The notes beneath the pieces were generated by a model. The model had not been told where the DNA came from, searched no databases, and saw nothing but the letters and a program-made list of their open reading frames with translations. Below, piece after piece: positions 41,297 to 50,544 of a DNA stretch of 64,000 bases. The first letter of the stretch is position 1. Each line of letters starts with the position of its first letter. Location of the stretch: positions 478,232-542,231 of the forward strand of contig NZ_JBOEGM010000008.1 of assembly GCF_050633425.1 (NCBI RefSeq), read 5' to 3'. The translations under genes and the position numbers were made by a program. The stretch is from Pelagimonas sp050633425. GTDB lineage: Bacteria; Pseudomonadota; Alphaproteobacteria; Rhodobacterales; Rhodobacteraceae.

Positions 41297-43408
41297 TCAC
41301 TCGGCAGGCATGTGATTGGGGTGCCCGGAAACTGGCGTCGCGCGCTTGGAGCTCTTCTTGGCTTTGAGGATAAGTGGCACGCATTGGCTGTCATCGTCAT
41401 GGATCGCTACGCAATCAAGACATTGAAAACACTCATCATATTGAATGTCTCCGTTTTGCCGGATGGCCCCGTAGTTGCACTTGACCTTGCAAAGTTGGCA
41501 CGGGCTTCCGCATTCGATCCGACGCGGAATCCATTTGCGCAAACGCAGGAGACCGCCAATCGCCATCAAGGCCCCAAGAGGGCAAAGATAGCGGCAGAAC
41601 CCTTTGAAAACAAACAGACCTAGGACAAGCCACAGGGTCGCATAGGCGGCATAATACCACTCACGAATAAAGAATGTTGTGATCGCGGTTTTGAACGGTT
41701 CAATCTCTGCGGCTTTGTCCATGTGCTGCGGCGCAAAGAGAGTGATCGCAACCAAACCTGCCAGGGCGACATATTTGAGTTTTTTGAAGTGCTGATCCCA
41801 GCGGCGCGGCACCTCGACTATGGGAATGTGCAGCAAACGCCCGATATGATGCAAAAACTCCTGCATTGCGCCAAAGGGGCACAGCCAACCGCAAAACAAA
41901 CCACGGCCCCATAACAAAAAGCCAAGGATCGCTGCGCCCCAAATCAACAATGAAAATGGATCATATAGCAAGAATGCAAAGCTGCCTCCGGCCATCGCGG
42001 TTTGGAGACCGGCCAAGGGGGTCACAATAGAGAGTTGCCCCTGACCCCACCAGCCAACAAACCCCAAAACAACCGCAAGACAGCCAAGCCGCACCGACGT
42101 AAAGGCGCTTAGCCCAGCAAGACGAGACTGCCCCGCAAGCAAAGTTGCAAGCAGGGCAATCAGTACAAAACTCAGCGCAATTAGGTCAGATTGCCTATTT
42201 CGGATCGCCTCTTCGAAAGGCGACAGGCGTTCGATTTTGCCAGGGCGGACAAAGAAACGGTCATCGGTGCTATGCTCGGTGCTTAGGATCACAGATCCCA
42301 TTTCGGGTTGGAACATACCATGTTCACGCACGGCGGTGACATTCAGCATCCAAGGCGCGGCCGGATCAAACCCCAATCGTCGATCGGTGCGCAAGATCAA
42401 CGCGGTGCCGTCGTGAAGCGCCTCTGGCGCATCTTCGTGCAGCTCAACAAACAGATCGGCATCCCGCAGAGCAATGGGGAAACCACCTTGCTCAATTCCG
42501 ATCCAGGCAGGGGCGGTATTTCGGACAAACTCCGGCGAGACGAGCCCGTGGCGAGCTGTTTCGATCACCAAAATCGGTTCGTCAAAGGTCGAGATCGTGG
42601 TGAAAAGATCAAGCTCTTGGAGCGTATCTTCTGATAACAACGCCCGCGCGATGGAGTTGGGGCCAAGATCTGCAAACCAAAGATCAAGGTAAGGTTCCTC
42701 TGGGAAATCAAGGGCATCTGGGTCATCGTCTTCCCAAATCGTGCCATTGAAAAGGGCTTGGACCTCGGCGTTACTCACCTGATGGCGGGCGATCAGACCT
42801 TGATCGACAGCCTCTTGCCAGCGGATGTTTTCTTGAATGTCAGGGTTTGGAAAAGCTGGCGGACCCGAGGCGATCCCGCCCATTTTTTCACGCGCAACTT
42901 GCAGCGCTGCGGCCAGAATGGATTCATGGGCAATCCGAACCGAAGCCGTGGCCTTGGTCACCCCGTCAAGATACACCAATCCCCCGCCGTCGGACCCGGC
43001 ACCGTATGGCGTGCCGACAACCAAACTATCGGTGATGGAATGACCGCGATATTGTTCAAAAAACGCATGAAACGGCGCTTCGCCAAGGCCTGAGACAAAG
43101 ATCGGTTCGTTATGGGTGATCAGCTGAACATCCAAAAACCGCCCTTCGAGATCAAGCACCACCAAGATGTTGATCGGAGCGCCCGAAAAGCCGGGCAAAG
43201 GTGCCATGGGTTCGGTTTGAAACACATAGCCCGCATGCGCACCGCCGGAATTAAGCAGCTCATAAATGCCATCATCAGACAGCTGGTCACCCAGCGACAT
43301 AGGCGCGAAAATGCGGGCGGCCATGTCCTCATGGCTGGCAGGATCGGCCGCTAAGCCGAACGCGCTCAGGCACCATAGTAGGGCGGCAAAAACAAATCTG
43401 AAAGTCAT
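41297..43408 (-). CDS. NosR-like flavin and iron-sulfur membrane protein
   Basis: 703 residues. After a signal peptide comes a periplasmic FMN-binding domain with DGVTKATASVRI, which keeps the Thr of the flavinylation motif but has Lys in place of the usual Gly. A second periplasmic domain follows, then about five membrane helices (from ~400). Next are two CxxxCP loops (FCGWLCPFGA, FCRYLCPLGA) and a C-terminal pair of [4Fe-4S] sites (CGSPCQLCKVKC, CFQCLDC). This is the NosR plan, which brings quinol electrons to the periplasm. No nos genes are near. It is divergent from the ABC permease. Confidence 0.87.
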   Translation of the reverse strand: MTFRFVFAALLWCLSAFGLAADPASHEDMAARIFAPMSLGDQLSDDGIYELLNSGGAHAGYVFQTEPMAPLPGFSGAPINILVVLDLEGRFLDVQLITHNEPIFVSGLGEAPFHAFFEQYRGHSITDSLVVGTPYGAGSDGGGLVYLDGVTKATASVRIAHESILAAALQVAREKMGGIASGPPAFPNPDIQENIRWQEAVDQGLIARHQVSNAEVQALFNGTIWEDDDPDALDFPEEPYLDLWFADLGPNSIARALLSEDTLQELDLFTTISTFDEPILVIETARHGLVSPEFVRNTAPAWIGIEQGGFPIALRDADLFVELHEDAPEALHDGTALILRTDRRLGFDPAAPWMLNVTAVREHGMFQPEMGSVILSTEHSTDDRFFVRPGKIERLSPFEEAIRNRQSDLIALSFVLIALLATLLAGQSRLAGLSAFTSVRLGCLAVVLGFVGWWGQGQLSIVTPLAGLQTAMAGGSFAFLLYDPFSLLIWGAAILGFLLWGRGLFCGWLCPFGAMQEFLHHIGRLLHIPIVEVPRRWDQHFKKLKYVALAGLVAITLFAPQHMDKAAEIEPFKTAITTFFIREWYYAAYATLWLVLGLFVFKGFCRYLCPLGALMAIGGLLRLRKWIPRRIECGSPCQLCKVKCNYGAIRQNGDIQYDECFQCLDCVAIHDDDSQCVPLILKAKKSSKRATPVSGHPNHMPAE

Positions 43409-43507
43409 GTCAAAAATCTAAGCGGGTCGCGGCGCGTCAGATATGCGACCTTGGTGCAGGGGGCAGGCCGGTTGGGGCAGGGTAGACTGATGCCGAGGGA
43501 GGCCAAC

Positions 43508-44269
43508 ATGACCCATGACACCCGCGCCCCGGCGCATATCACTGCCTTGTCCCTGCTTGGGCTTGGGGCTGTTTGGTTCATTGCCGCGAGACTTGGGAAT
43601 GATCCGGACATTTTGCCCAGCCCGTTGGTTGTTTGGGACGTTATCGTCGCTGAATCGCAAAGTGGAAAATTGTGGTTTCATATGTCTCAGACGTTCGTCC
43701 GAGTGATGGCGGCATTTTGTTTAGCGATGAGTGTGGGCTCGGCACTGGGGATTTGGCTTGGAAGCCGTCCGCGCGTCAATCGGTGGCTTGATCCCTGGGT
43801 GACCGTGATGCTGAATCTGCCGGCTTTGGTGATTATTGTTCTGTGTTATTTATGGATTGGTCTCAATGAGATAGCGGCCATAGTTGCCGTGGCTTTGAAC
43901 AAGACCGCCATGGTCACTGTCACCATTCGCGAAGGTGTGCGGGCCTTGGATCGGGGCGTCGCGGATATGGCACAGGTGTATCGCATGTCGTTTTGGACGC
44001 GCCTGAGACATGTGATTTGGCCGCAACTGGGGCCGTTTGTGGCGACAAGCACCCGAAACGGGCTGGCGGTGATCTGGAAAATCGTTTTGGTCGTTGAATT
44101 TTTGGGCCGTTCAAACGGGGTCGGTTTTCAGATCCACTTGTACTTTCAACTCTTTGATACTGCGACGGTTTTGGCCTATGCGATCAGCTTTACAGCCGTG
44201 ATGCTATTGGTCGAATATCTGGTTGTCCAAAAATGGGAAACGCGGGCCAATGCGTGGCGATCGGCCTAA
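43508..44269 (+). CDS. ABC importer permease (SsuC/TauC type)
   Basis: 253 residues with about six hydrophobic helices and the EAA coupling loop region (REGVRALDRGVADMAQVYRMSFWTRLRHVIWPQLGPFVATSTRNGLAVIWK). The family is the BPD_transp_1 permease of taurine, sulfonate and nitrate-type importers. Such genes normally lie beside their ATPase and binding protein; here neither is adjacent, and an orphan pair of the right type lies at 28926-30538. GAGGGAGG precedes the ATG at 43508. It is divergent from the NosR-like gene by 99 bases. Confidence 0.87.
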   Translation: MTHDTRAPAHITALSLLGLGAVWFIAARLGNDPDILPSPLVVWDVIVAESQSGKLWFHMSQTFVRVMAAFCLAMSVGSALGIWLGSRPRVNRWLDPWVTVMLNLPALVIIVLCYLWIGLNEIAAIVAVALNKTAMVTVTIREGVRALDRGVADMAQVYRMSFWTRLRHVIWPQLGPFVATSTRNGLAVIWKIVLVVEFLGRSNGVGFQIHLYFQLFDTATVLAYAISFTAVMLLVEYLVVQKWETRANAWRSA

Positions 44270-44295
44270 GGTCGCATGGCTTTGTGAGACCAGAA

Positions 44296-44320
44296 AAACG
44301 CCCACACAGGGCGGGCGTTT
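44296..44320 (+). terminator. terminator-like hairpin after the permease gene
   Basis: Arms AAACGCCC and GGGCGTTT with a 9-base loop, 26 bases past the stop; the T-tract is short. Confidence 0.7.
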
Positions 44321-44390
44321 CTCAGACGGGCTCTTGGTGGCCCTGACTTCCTCTGTTTGTCAGGCTGGCGTGGTGGCCAGTCTCAAACGA

Positions 44391-45155
44391 TCAATCGTCG
44401 TTTGAGACAACCAAACGCAGATGGCCGCGTTTGATCTCCGGGGTTTCTGACTTGCCCCGAATGATTTTGCCAAGACTTGGTTTGGCAGGTTTGTCGGCGG
44501 TTTTGTTGCTCATCATGCCGCGAAATGGAGTCGCTGGCTCTTGGAAGGCGCGAACGGGTTTTGGTGTTGGCTCGGTGACCTTGACAGGACGGCGGTCAAT
44601 GATCCCCGAGGAAACGGCCTGTTTCACCTCGACATTTGTGATGGTGAACCGGCGGGGTGTACGGCCAATTTTGCCATTTGTTACAAAGACTCCCAAGGCG
44701 CGGCTCATATCACCGAAATCAGAACGCAGGGGCAGCAAAAGCATGTGACCTTCGAGGTCGGGCTTGCCAAAACCGCCTTCGGCTTTGAGTTCGATTTTGA
44801 TGATCGCGGGGTCGCCGAATAATTTTGTGACCGCCTGACCAAAACGATCCCGATCCGATGGTGCGATCAAGCTGGACAGTGGCATTCCAGCGATCTGCAT
44901 GCCCATAAGGTCAGACAGATGCGACCCGGCAACGCGAATTTTGGCCATCGACGGGGCGATGCGTTCCATGAGAAAGGCATATTCAAGCGCGTTTTCCATA
45001 CCACGCGGGTCAATCTGGCTGCGCAGCGGCACCTGATTGTCTTGGCTCAAACCATGCCAATAGGCCTCAACGCTGCGAAGAGGTGCCATTTTTCTGTTTT
45101 TGTCGCGTTCAGACATCTGCACGATATCCCGACCGTTTCCACCATTGCCCAACAT
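44391..45155 (-). CDS. PAS-domain protein of unknown function
   Basis: 254 residues. Residues ~25-160 look like the PAS-like (PAS_5) domain common in alphaproteobacteria: VEAYWHGLSQDNQVPLRSQIDPRGMENALEYAFLMERIAPSMAKIRVAGSHLSDLMGMQIAGMPL. The C-terminal third is basic and probably unstructured (RRPVKVTEPTPKPVRAFQEP). There is no output domain. AGGAGCGG lies before the ATG. A small inverted repeat covers the stop region. Divergent from the yicC-gmk operon. Confidence 0.8.
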   Translation of the reverse strand: MLGNGGNGRDIVQMSERDKNRKMAPLRSVEAYWHGLSQDNQVPLRSQIDPRGMENALEYAFLMERIAPSMAKIRVAGSHLSDLMGMQIAGMPLSSLIAPSDRDRFGQAVTKLFGDPAIIKIELKAEGGFGKPDLEGHMLLLPLRSDFGDMSRALGVFVTNGKIGRTPRRFTITNVEVKQAVSSGIIDRRPVKVTEPTPKPVRAFQEPATPFRGMMSNKTADKPAKPSLGKIIRGKSETPEIKRGHLRLVVSNDD

Positions 45156-45245
45156 ATGTCCGCTCCTGACTTTGGCGCGTCGTTGGAGGGCCCCCGTCCA
45201 CCAATTCTGCGTAATCTTCGTTACTGAATTATTACTATCAGACGT

Positions 45246-45265
45246 TTAAGGCAAATTCGCCTTAA
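45246..45265. promoter_or_regulatory. inverted repeat in the PAS-gene/yicC spacer
   Basis: TTAAGGC and GCCTTAA separated by 6 bases, midway between two divergent genes. It could be an operator; no regulator is known. Confidence 0.35.
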
Positions 45266-45356
45266 TTGTGTCCTATAGGTTAACGCAACCTTCAGACGCT
45301 TGCCTTGGAGGCGAGGAGCCGATACCCCAATTCAAACACAAGTGGAGGCTCCTTAC

Positions 45357-46247
45357 ATGCGTCAATCAATGACAGGTTTCGCCAGCAAACAGGGCTCAGG
45401 GCATGGCTTTGTTTGGGGGCTGGAAATGCGGGGCGTCAATGGCAAAGGCCTTGATCTGCGCCTGCGCATGCCAGACTGGATTGAGGGCCTTGAGATCGAG
45501 GCGCGCAAACGTTTGAATGCTGCGTTAAGTCGCGGAAATGTACAGGTTTCTTTACGATTGAATGCCGAAGGGGCCGAGGGGGCTGTGCGGCTTGATACAG
45601 CACAGCTTGAAGCGGTTTTAAACGCGATGAACGAGATCGAAACTCAGGCGATGAACAAGGGGCTGTCACTGGCCCCGTCAACGGCTGCCGATATCGTTGG
45701 ATTGCGCGGTGTTTTGACAAGCGAAACGGGCGATGTGGACCACGCGACCCTGCGTGCCTCAATTTTGTCCGATTTCGATGAAGCACTGACAGATTTCGTG
45801 AAAATGCGCGATTCTGAGGGCCAAAAACTCACTGAAATCCTTAATCGGCAGCTCTCTGAAGTCGATTCATTGGTAAATAAGGCAGAGATTTTGGCGCAGG
45901 AGCGCGCGCCGGAACAGGCCCAACGGCTCAAAACGCAATTGGCGCGGGTTTTGGACAATACCGACAGCGTTGATGACGCGCGTGTCGCCCAGGAATTAGC
46001 AATGTTGGCGGTCAAAGCCGATGTGACAGAAGAGATCGACCGGCTGCGTGCCCATATTGCCGCCGCCCATGAGCTGATGGAGACCAAGGGCTCGGTTGGG
46101 CGCAAGTTCGATTTTCTGATGCAGGAATTTAACCGCGAAGCGAATACACTGTGCTCAAAATCTGGGGACGCTGAGTTGACGCGCGTTGGGTTGTCGCTCA
46201 AGACCTTGATTGATCAGATGCGCGAACAAGTTCAGAATGTGGAGTAA
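45357..46247 (+). CDS. yicC: YicC/YloC family endoribonuclease
   Basis: 296 residues. The opening MRQSMTGFASKQGSG and the segment WEMRGVNGKGLDLRLRMP-like run (VNGKGLDLRLRMPDWIEGLE) define the YicC family. The C-terminal DUF1732 part is SVGRKFDFLMQEFNREANTLCSKS. YicC-type proteins have been shown to act as endoribonucleases. GGAGGC precedes the ATG at 45357. gmk follows after 3 bases, a conserved pairing, so they form one operon. Confidence 0.93.
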   Translation: MRQSMTGFASKQGSGHGFVWGLEMRGVNGKGLDLRLRMPDWIEGLEIEARKRLNAALSRGNVQVSLRLNAEGAEGAVRLDTAQLEAVLNAMNEIETQAMNKGLSLAPSTAADIVGLRGVLTSETGDVDHATLRASILSDFDEALTDFVKMRDSEGQKLTEILNRQLSEVDSLVNKAEILAQERAPEQAQRLKTQLARVLDNTDSVDDARVAQELAMLAVKADVTEEIDRLRAHIAAAHELMETKGSVGRKFDFLMQEFNREANTLCSKSGDAELTRVGLSLKTLIDQMREQVQNVE

Positions 46248-46250
46248 GAC

Positions 46251-46904
46251 ATGAACGATCAGCCGACCAACCGCCGCGGCCTATTGATTATTCTGTCGTC
46301 ACCGTCGGGGGCTGGCAAATCGACCTTGTCACGCCGGTTGTTGGAATGGGATCCGAGCCTGAGTTTCTCGGTGTCGGCCACCACGCGTGAACCACGCCCC
46401 GGCGAAGTTGATGGCGAGCATTACCATTTCCTCAAGGAAGACGAATTCAAACGTCAGGTTTCTGAGGACGGTATGTTGGAACACGCGCATGTGTTTGGCA
46501 ATTTCTACGGATCGCCCAAGGCCCCGGTGAAAAAAGCCATCGAATCCGGGCGCGATGTGCTGTTTGATATTGATTGGCAAGGGGCGCAGCAGATTGTGAA
46601 TTCGTCGCTGGGCCAGCACACCTTGTCGGTGTTTATCCTGCCGCCATCTATTGTCGAGCTGCGCCGTCGTCTGGTGGGACGCGGGCAAGACAGCGATGAT
46701 GTTATTTCCAAACGGATGCAGAAAAGCTGGGACGAAATCAGCCACTGGGGCAGTTATGATTACGTTCTGGTGAACGATGATCTCGACAAAACCTTTGCCG
46801 ATCTGCAAACCATTGTCACCGCCACCCGTCTGCGCCGCTTGCAGCAACCCAAACTTGTTGAGCATGCGCGCGGGCTTCAGGCTGAATTTCAGGAGCTGTC
46901 ATGA
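46251..46904 (+). CDS. gmk: guanylate kinase
   Basis: 217 residues converting GMP to GDP with ATP. The P-loop is SSPSGAGKSTL; the GMP-binding region is SVSATTREPRPGEVDGEHYHFL; the lid and NDDLDKTFADL segments are normal. It lies 3 bases after yicC and overlaps the carbonic anhydrase gene by four bases (ATGA). Confidence 0.97.
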   Translation: MNDQPTNRRGLLIILSSPSGAGKSTLSRRLLEWDPSLSFSVSATTREPRPGEVDGEHYHFLKEDEFKRQVSEDGMLEHAHVFGNFYGSPKAPVKKAIESGRDVLFDIDWQGAQQIVNSSLGQHTLSVFILPPSIVELRRRLVGRGQDSDDVISKRMQKSWDEISHWGSYDYVLVNDDLDKTFADLQTIVTATRLRRLQQPKLVEHARGLQAEFQELS

Positions 46905-47422
46905 CCATTTACCAATTGGCTGGGATTGCCCCAGATATTGCCGAAACTGCTTGGGTGGCCCCGGATGCCAATGTGATTGGCCGGGTTGTGATGGAAGACA
47001 AATCCAGCATTTGGTTTGGGTGCACCATCCGTGGTGACAACGAAGAAATTCGCATCGGTGCGGGCAGTAACATCCAAGAAAACGTCATTTGTCATACCGA
47101 TCTCGGCTTTCCTTTGCAGATTGGCGCGGGGTGTACGATTGGTCACAAGGTCATGCTGCATGGCTGCACCATTGGTGAAAACAGCCTGATTGGTATGGGG
47201 GCGACGATCCTGAATGGCGCGAAGATCGGCAAGAATTGCCTGATTGGTGCGGGGGCTTTGGTCACGGAAGGCAAAGAGATCCCTGATGGCAGCCTGGTGA
47301 TGGGCATGCCGGGCAAGGTGGTGCGCCAAATGGATGAGGGGGCGATTGAGAAAAACAAATGGTCCGCCGTGCATTATCAGCAAAACGCGGCCCTGTTTGC
47401 CAAAGAACTGCACGCCATCTGA
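46901..47422 (+). CDS. gamma-class carbonic anhydrase-like protein
   Basis: 173 residues forming a left-handed beta-helix of hexapeptide repeats (IGAGCTIGHKVMLHGCTIGENSLIGMGATILNGAKIG). The zinc histidines expected for the family are in VICHTD, IGHKV and MLHGC. It resembles the YrdA/PaaY group, several of which have little anhydrase activity. It is translationally coupled to gmk. Confidence 0.92.
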   Translation: MTIYQLAGIAPDIAETAWVAPDANVIGRVVMEDKSSIWFGCTIRGDNEEIRIGAGSNIQENVICHTDLGFPLQIGAGCTIGHKVMLHGCTIGENSLIGMGATILNGAKIGKNCLIGAGALVTEGKEIPDGSLVMGMPGKVVRQMDEGAIEKNKWSAVHYQQNAALFAKELHAI

Positions 47423-47486
47423 GTGTCATCGCGACGTTACAAACTCCCGATAAGGCCGTCTGCGGCCCCTATAAGAAGGTCTTGAA

Positions 47487-48662
47487 ATGAAACCCACCTT
47501 GCAACGTCCCGTCGCGATCCCGGTCAGTCAATCTATGACGGTGGCCACGCCGATTATGCCCTCTGTTGTCTATGCCTCGCAGACGCCAGATGAGCTTGAT
47601 GCGCAATATAGTGGTGAGATTCAGGGCTATACCTATGCACGCGAAGGCCATCCCAACGCCGATGTTCTAGCGCGCCGGATTGATGCGCTGGAAGGCATGT
47701 CAGGCGGGATCATTGTAGGATCAGGCATGGCGGCGGTCAGCTCGGTTTTGATGGGGCTTTGCGAGAGCGGGGATCATGTGATTGGCGGCAATCAGCTTTA
47801 TGGTCGGTCCTTGCGCATGCTGGCCGAAGACCTGCCTCGCTATGGGATCGAGACATCTCTGGCCGATACCACCGATGCACAAAAGGTGGCAGAGGCGATC
47901 AAACCAAACACCAAACTGGTGCTGGTGGAAGTCGTGTCCAACCCAACTATTCGCATTGCCGATCTGGATGGGATCGCGGCGGTTTGTGCCGAAAAAGGCG
48001 TTTTATTGGTAGTCGATAACACGTTTACCACCCCTGCGGCGTTAAAGCCTGTCGAACATGGGGCCGATATTGTTTTGCATTCGGTGACCAAGCTTTTGGC
48101 GGGGCATGCGGATGTGACATTGGGCTGGGTTGCGGCCAAGGACCCCAAGGTGATGGAACGGATGACCATTTACGCGGTCACCCATGGGCTGACCGGAAGC
48201 CCGTTTGATTGCTGGTTGGCGGAGCGTGGATTAGCGACCTTTGAATTGCGGTATGATCGCGCTGAAAAAACCGCTCAGCGATTGGCGGATTTTCTGGCTG
48301 AGCAATCGGGCGTCAAACATGTGGCCTATCCAACCCGCCCGGATCACCCTGAAAGCGCGCGGGCCCAAAGCCTGTTGCGTGGCAAGGGGGCTAATATGGT
48401 CAGTTTCGAAATCGAGGGTGGGCGGGCGCAAGCCAACGCGTTTACCGCTGCGGCGTCTGAATTGGCCTTTGCCCCGACGTTGGGCGATGTGGGCACAACA
48501 ATTTCACACCCAAATTCATCATCGCACCGAAACATTTCCGAAGATGAACGGCTTGGGAATGGGATCACAGAAGGGTTTTTTCGGGTCTCTGTTGGGCTAG
48601 AAGACCCGGATGCTTTGATCGCAGCCTTTGACAAAGGCCTGGAGGCCGCAAGGAAGATTTGA
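47487..48662 (+). CDS. PLP-dependent Cys/Met metabolism enzyme (cystathionine gamma-synthase/lyase family)
   Basis: 391 residues of the trans-sulfuration family. The PLP lysine is in HSVTKLLAGHADVTLG near residue 200. YAREGHPNADVLARRIDALEG and the substrate-site LSLGDVGTTISHP-like region (PTLGDVGTTISHPNSSSHRN) are typical. Members include cystathionine gamma-synthase, gamma-lyase, methionine gamma-lyase and O-acetylhomoserine sulfhydrylase; the sequence alone does not decide. The MetA at 2066 would supply acyl-homoserine for a synthase. It overlaps the phoR-type gene by one base. Confidence 0.9.
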   Translation: MKPTLQRPVAIPVSQSMTVATPIMPSVVYASQTPDELDAQYSGEIQGYTYAREGHPNADVLARRIDALEGMSGGIIVGSGMAAVSSVLMGLCESGDHVIGGNQLYGRSLRMLAEDLPRYGIETSLADTTDAQKVAEAIKPNTKLVLVEVVSNPTIRIADLDGIAAVCAEKGVLLVVDNTFTTPAALKPVEHGADIVLHSVTKLLAGHADVTLGWVAAKDPKVMERMTIYAVTHGLTGSPFDCWLAERGLATFELRYDRAEKTAQRLADFLAEQSGVKHVAYPTRPDHPESARAQSLLRGKGANMVSFEIEGGRAQANAFTAAASELAFAPTLGDVGTTISHPNSSSHRNISEDERLGNGITEGFFRVSVGLEDPDALIAAFDKGLEAARKI

Positions 48663-49699
48663 TGCAATCGAGTGCTGCCCTGTTTGTAAATGCCGTGCCT
48701 TTGCCGGCGCTTTTTATCAGTCAAAGCGAGCGGATCGAAGCTGCGAATGCGGCGGCGTTGTCGCTCTTGGGGACGGGGATTGAGGGGCGGCACTTTATCA
48801 CCGCTTTGCGTCAACCGATGTTGATCGAAGCGATTGAAGCCTCGCTGCGGGATGGCAAACCGCGCAAAAGCGAATACCTGACCAATGACGGCCAGCAAGA
48901 CACCACTTATAAAGTGTCAGTGCGCTATGTCGACATGACGCCTGAGGCGGCGGTTTTGGTGTGTTTTGAAGATGTGACCGCCTTTGAACAGGCCGGGCAA
49001 ATGCGCCGGGATTTTGTAGCCAATGTCAGCCATGAATTGCGCACGCCTTTGACGGCGCTGATCGGGTTCATTGAAACGCTCAAAGGCCCGGCGCGCGATG
49101 ACGACGTGGCCCGGCAGCGGTTTTTGGACATTATGGATGATGAATCCAAGCGGATGAACCGATTGGTCGGAGACTTGTTGTCGCTGAGCCGGGTTGAGGC
49201 CGAAGAACGTGTCCGCCCGACTGAAATCATGTCACCGGGCGACGTGATCAAAACCACGGCGCATAGTTTGAATGCGCTGGCAAAAGAATCCGATGTGATC
49301 TTGAAAACCGATTTGCCGGACCATGATGTGGTGATGGGCGGGGACCGCGATCAGATCAGGCAGGTTTTGACCAATCTGGCGGAAAACGCGATCAAATATT
49401 CGGGGGCTGGTTCGGTTGTGACCATGTCCTTGACCGGGCCAGCCTATGAGCCGCGTCTTAGGTCGCAAGCGATCAGATTGATTGTGAGCGATACGGGGCA
49501 GGGCATTGATGTACACCACATCCCGCGCTTGACCGAGCGGTTTTACCGTGTCGATAGCCACAGGTCACGCGAAATGGGGGGCACCGGTTTGGGATTGGCG
49601 ATTGTGAAACATATCGTCAATCGCCATCGCGGACGTCTGGAAGTCGAGAGCGCAAAAGGCCAGGGGGCCTGTTTTACCGTGATTTTGCCCGTCAGCTGA
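48662..49699 (+). CDS. phoR: PhoR-type histidine kinase without membrane helices
   Basis: 345 residues: a PAS domain (~1-105), HisKA with the phospho-acceptor His in VANVSHELRTPLTALIGFIETL, and an ATPase domain with NLAENAIKYS, SDTGQGID and GGTGLGLAIVKHIVNRHRG. It resembles phosphate-regulon kinases in domain order, but no transmembrane segment is visible, so it must sense through the PAS domain or through the Pst/PhoU complex. The cognate phoB lies 8 kb downstream at the end of the pst operon. It is coupled to the PLP enzyme gene by TGATG. Confidence 0.85.
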   Translation: MQSSAALFVNAVPLPALFISQSERIEAANAAALSLLGTGIEGRHFITALRQPMLIEAIEASLRDGKPRKSEYLTNDGQQDTTYKVSVRYVDMTPEAAVLVCFEDVTAFEQAGQMRRDFVANVSHELRTPLTALIGFIETLKGPARDDDVARQRFLDIMDDESKRMNRLVGDLLSLSRVEAEERVRPTEIMSPGDVIKTTAHSLNALAKESDVILKTDLPDHDVVMGGDRDQIRQVLTNLAENAIKYSGAGSVVTMSLTGPAYEPRLRSQAIRLIVSDTGQGIDVHHIPRLTERFYRVDSHRSREMGGTGLGLAIVKHIVNRHRGRLEVESAKGQGACFTVILPVS

Positions 49700-49713
49700 C
49701 CGCCAAATCGCCT

Positions 49714-50463
49714 CTAAGACCCCTCCTGAGATTTCGCGTTTTTGGGCTGGGCGAGTTTCAACGAAGTGATATGCCGATCTGGTGAAACGCCGTCTGCCTT
49801 GCCCTGAAAGTAATGCTTCTGCCAGCGGTCTTTGTTGGGGGTATCGGGCAGCGCATCCAGGTTGCTCAGAAAATCGGAACGGCTTTGGGCGAATGCATCA
49901 AACTGCGCCGAGAGGGTCGGATCATCGGCTAAATCCGTGATCTCAATCGTATACTCTTCGATCTCGGCCAGCTTGACCGGAAAGAACATGCAAATCGGAT
50001 CGTCTTTTTCAAAGCGGATCCAAGCGTTTTTGAACATCACGCGCCAGTTCATCGTAAAGGTAAAGGGCAGCCAATCGGTTTCTACGATACCTGCAAGGGG
50101 GCTGACCCCCTGTTTTGGAGAGTTCGCAGGGCCTGTGGCATAAATCGACACACCGGGCGCCGTGGTGAACAGGGCGTGGATGTGAAACGTGACAATGCCA
50201 TTGCCAAAATGGGAAACCGCGGGCGGGTCATTGGGGGTGTCATAGGCAAATTCGAGGTCGGGGCCATGCTCGGTGTCAACCATCCGCACGTTGAATCCCG
50301 AGGGATTGAGAATTTGCCAGCCATATGTGTTGGCCATGTTCAGCGGCAAACAGCGATAGGCAAATTTTTCGTGGGTTGCATCCATCCAGGCACGTTTGAC
50401 CGGCGCGGGTTGGATTTTGATGTCACGATGGGGGAGGCGATGGATTTTGATCAGAGATGTCAT
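49714..50463 (-). CDS. DUF6065-family protein
   Basis: 249 residues, soluble, with no signal peptide. Recognisable segments are YRCLPLNMANTYGWQILNPSGF, GNGIVTFHIHALFTTAPGVSIYATGP and KHYFQGK near the end. The conserved His/Asn/aromatic residues match the DUF6065 group, which has no known function. It converges with the kinase gene and is separated from it by only 14 bases. Confidence 0.78.
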   Translation of the reverse strand: MTSLIKIHRLPHRDIKIQPAPVKRAWMDATHEKFAYRCLPLNMANTYGWQILNPSGFNVRMVDTEHGPDLEFAYDTPNDPPAVSHFGNGIVTFHIHALFTTAPGVSIYATGPANSPKQGVSPLAGIVETDWLPFTFTMNWRVMFKNAWIRFEKDDPICMFFPVKLAEIEEYTIEITDLADDPTLSAQFDAFAQSRSDFLSNLDALPDTPNKDRWQKHYFQGKADGVSPDRHITSLKLAQPKNAKSQEGS

Positions 50464-50544
50464 AGGTCTGTAGTTGGTTTGAACCCTCAGCGAAGAAATG
50501 GCGCGCCCAAGTGATTGGACGCGCCATAAATATAGGCCAAAAAC

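Noticed and set aside
41297..43408. NosR of a nitrous oxide reductase cluster
   Set aside because: No nosZ, nosD, nosF or nosY is nearby, so only the fold-level name NosR-like is used.
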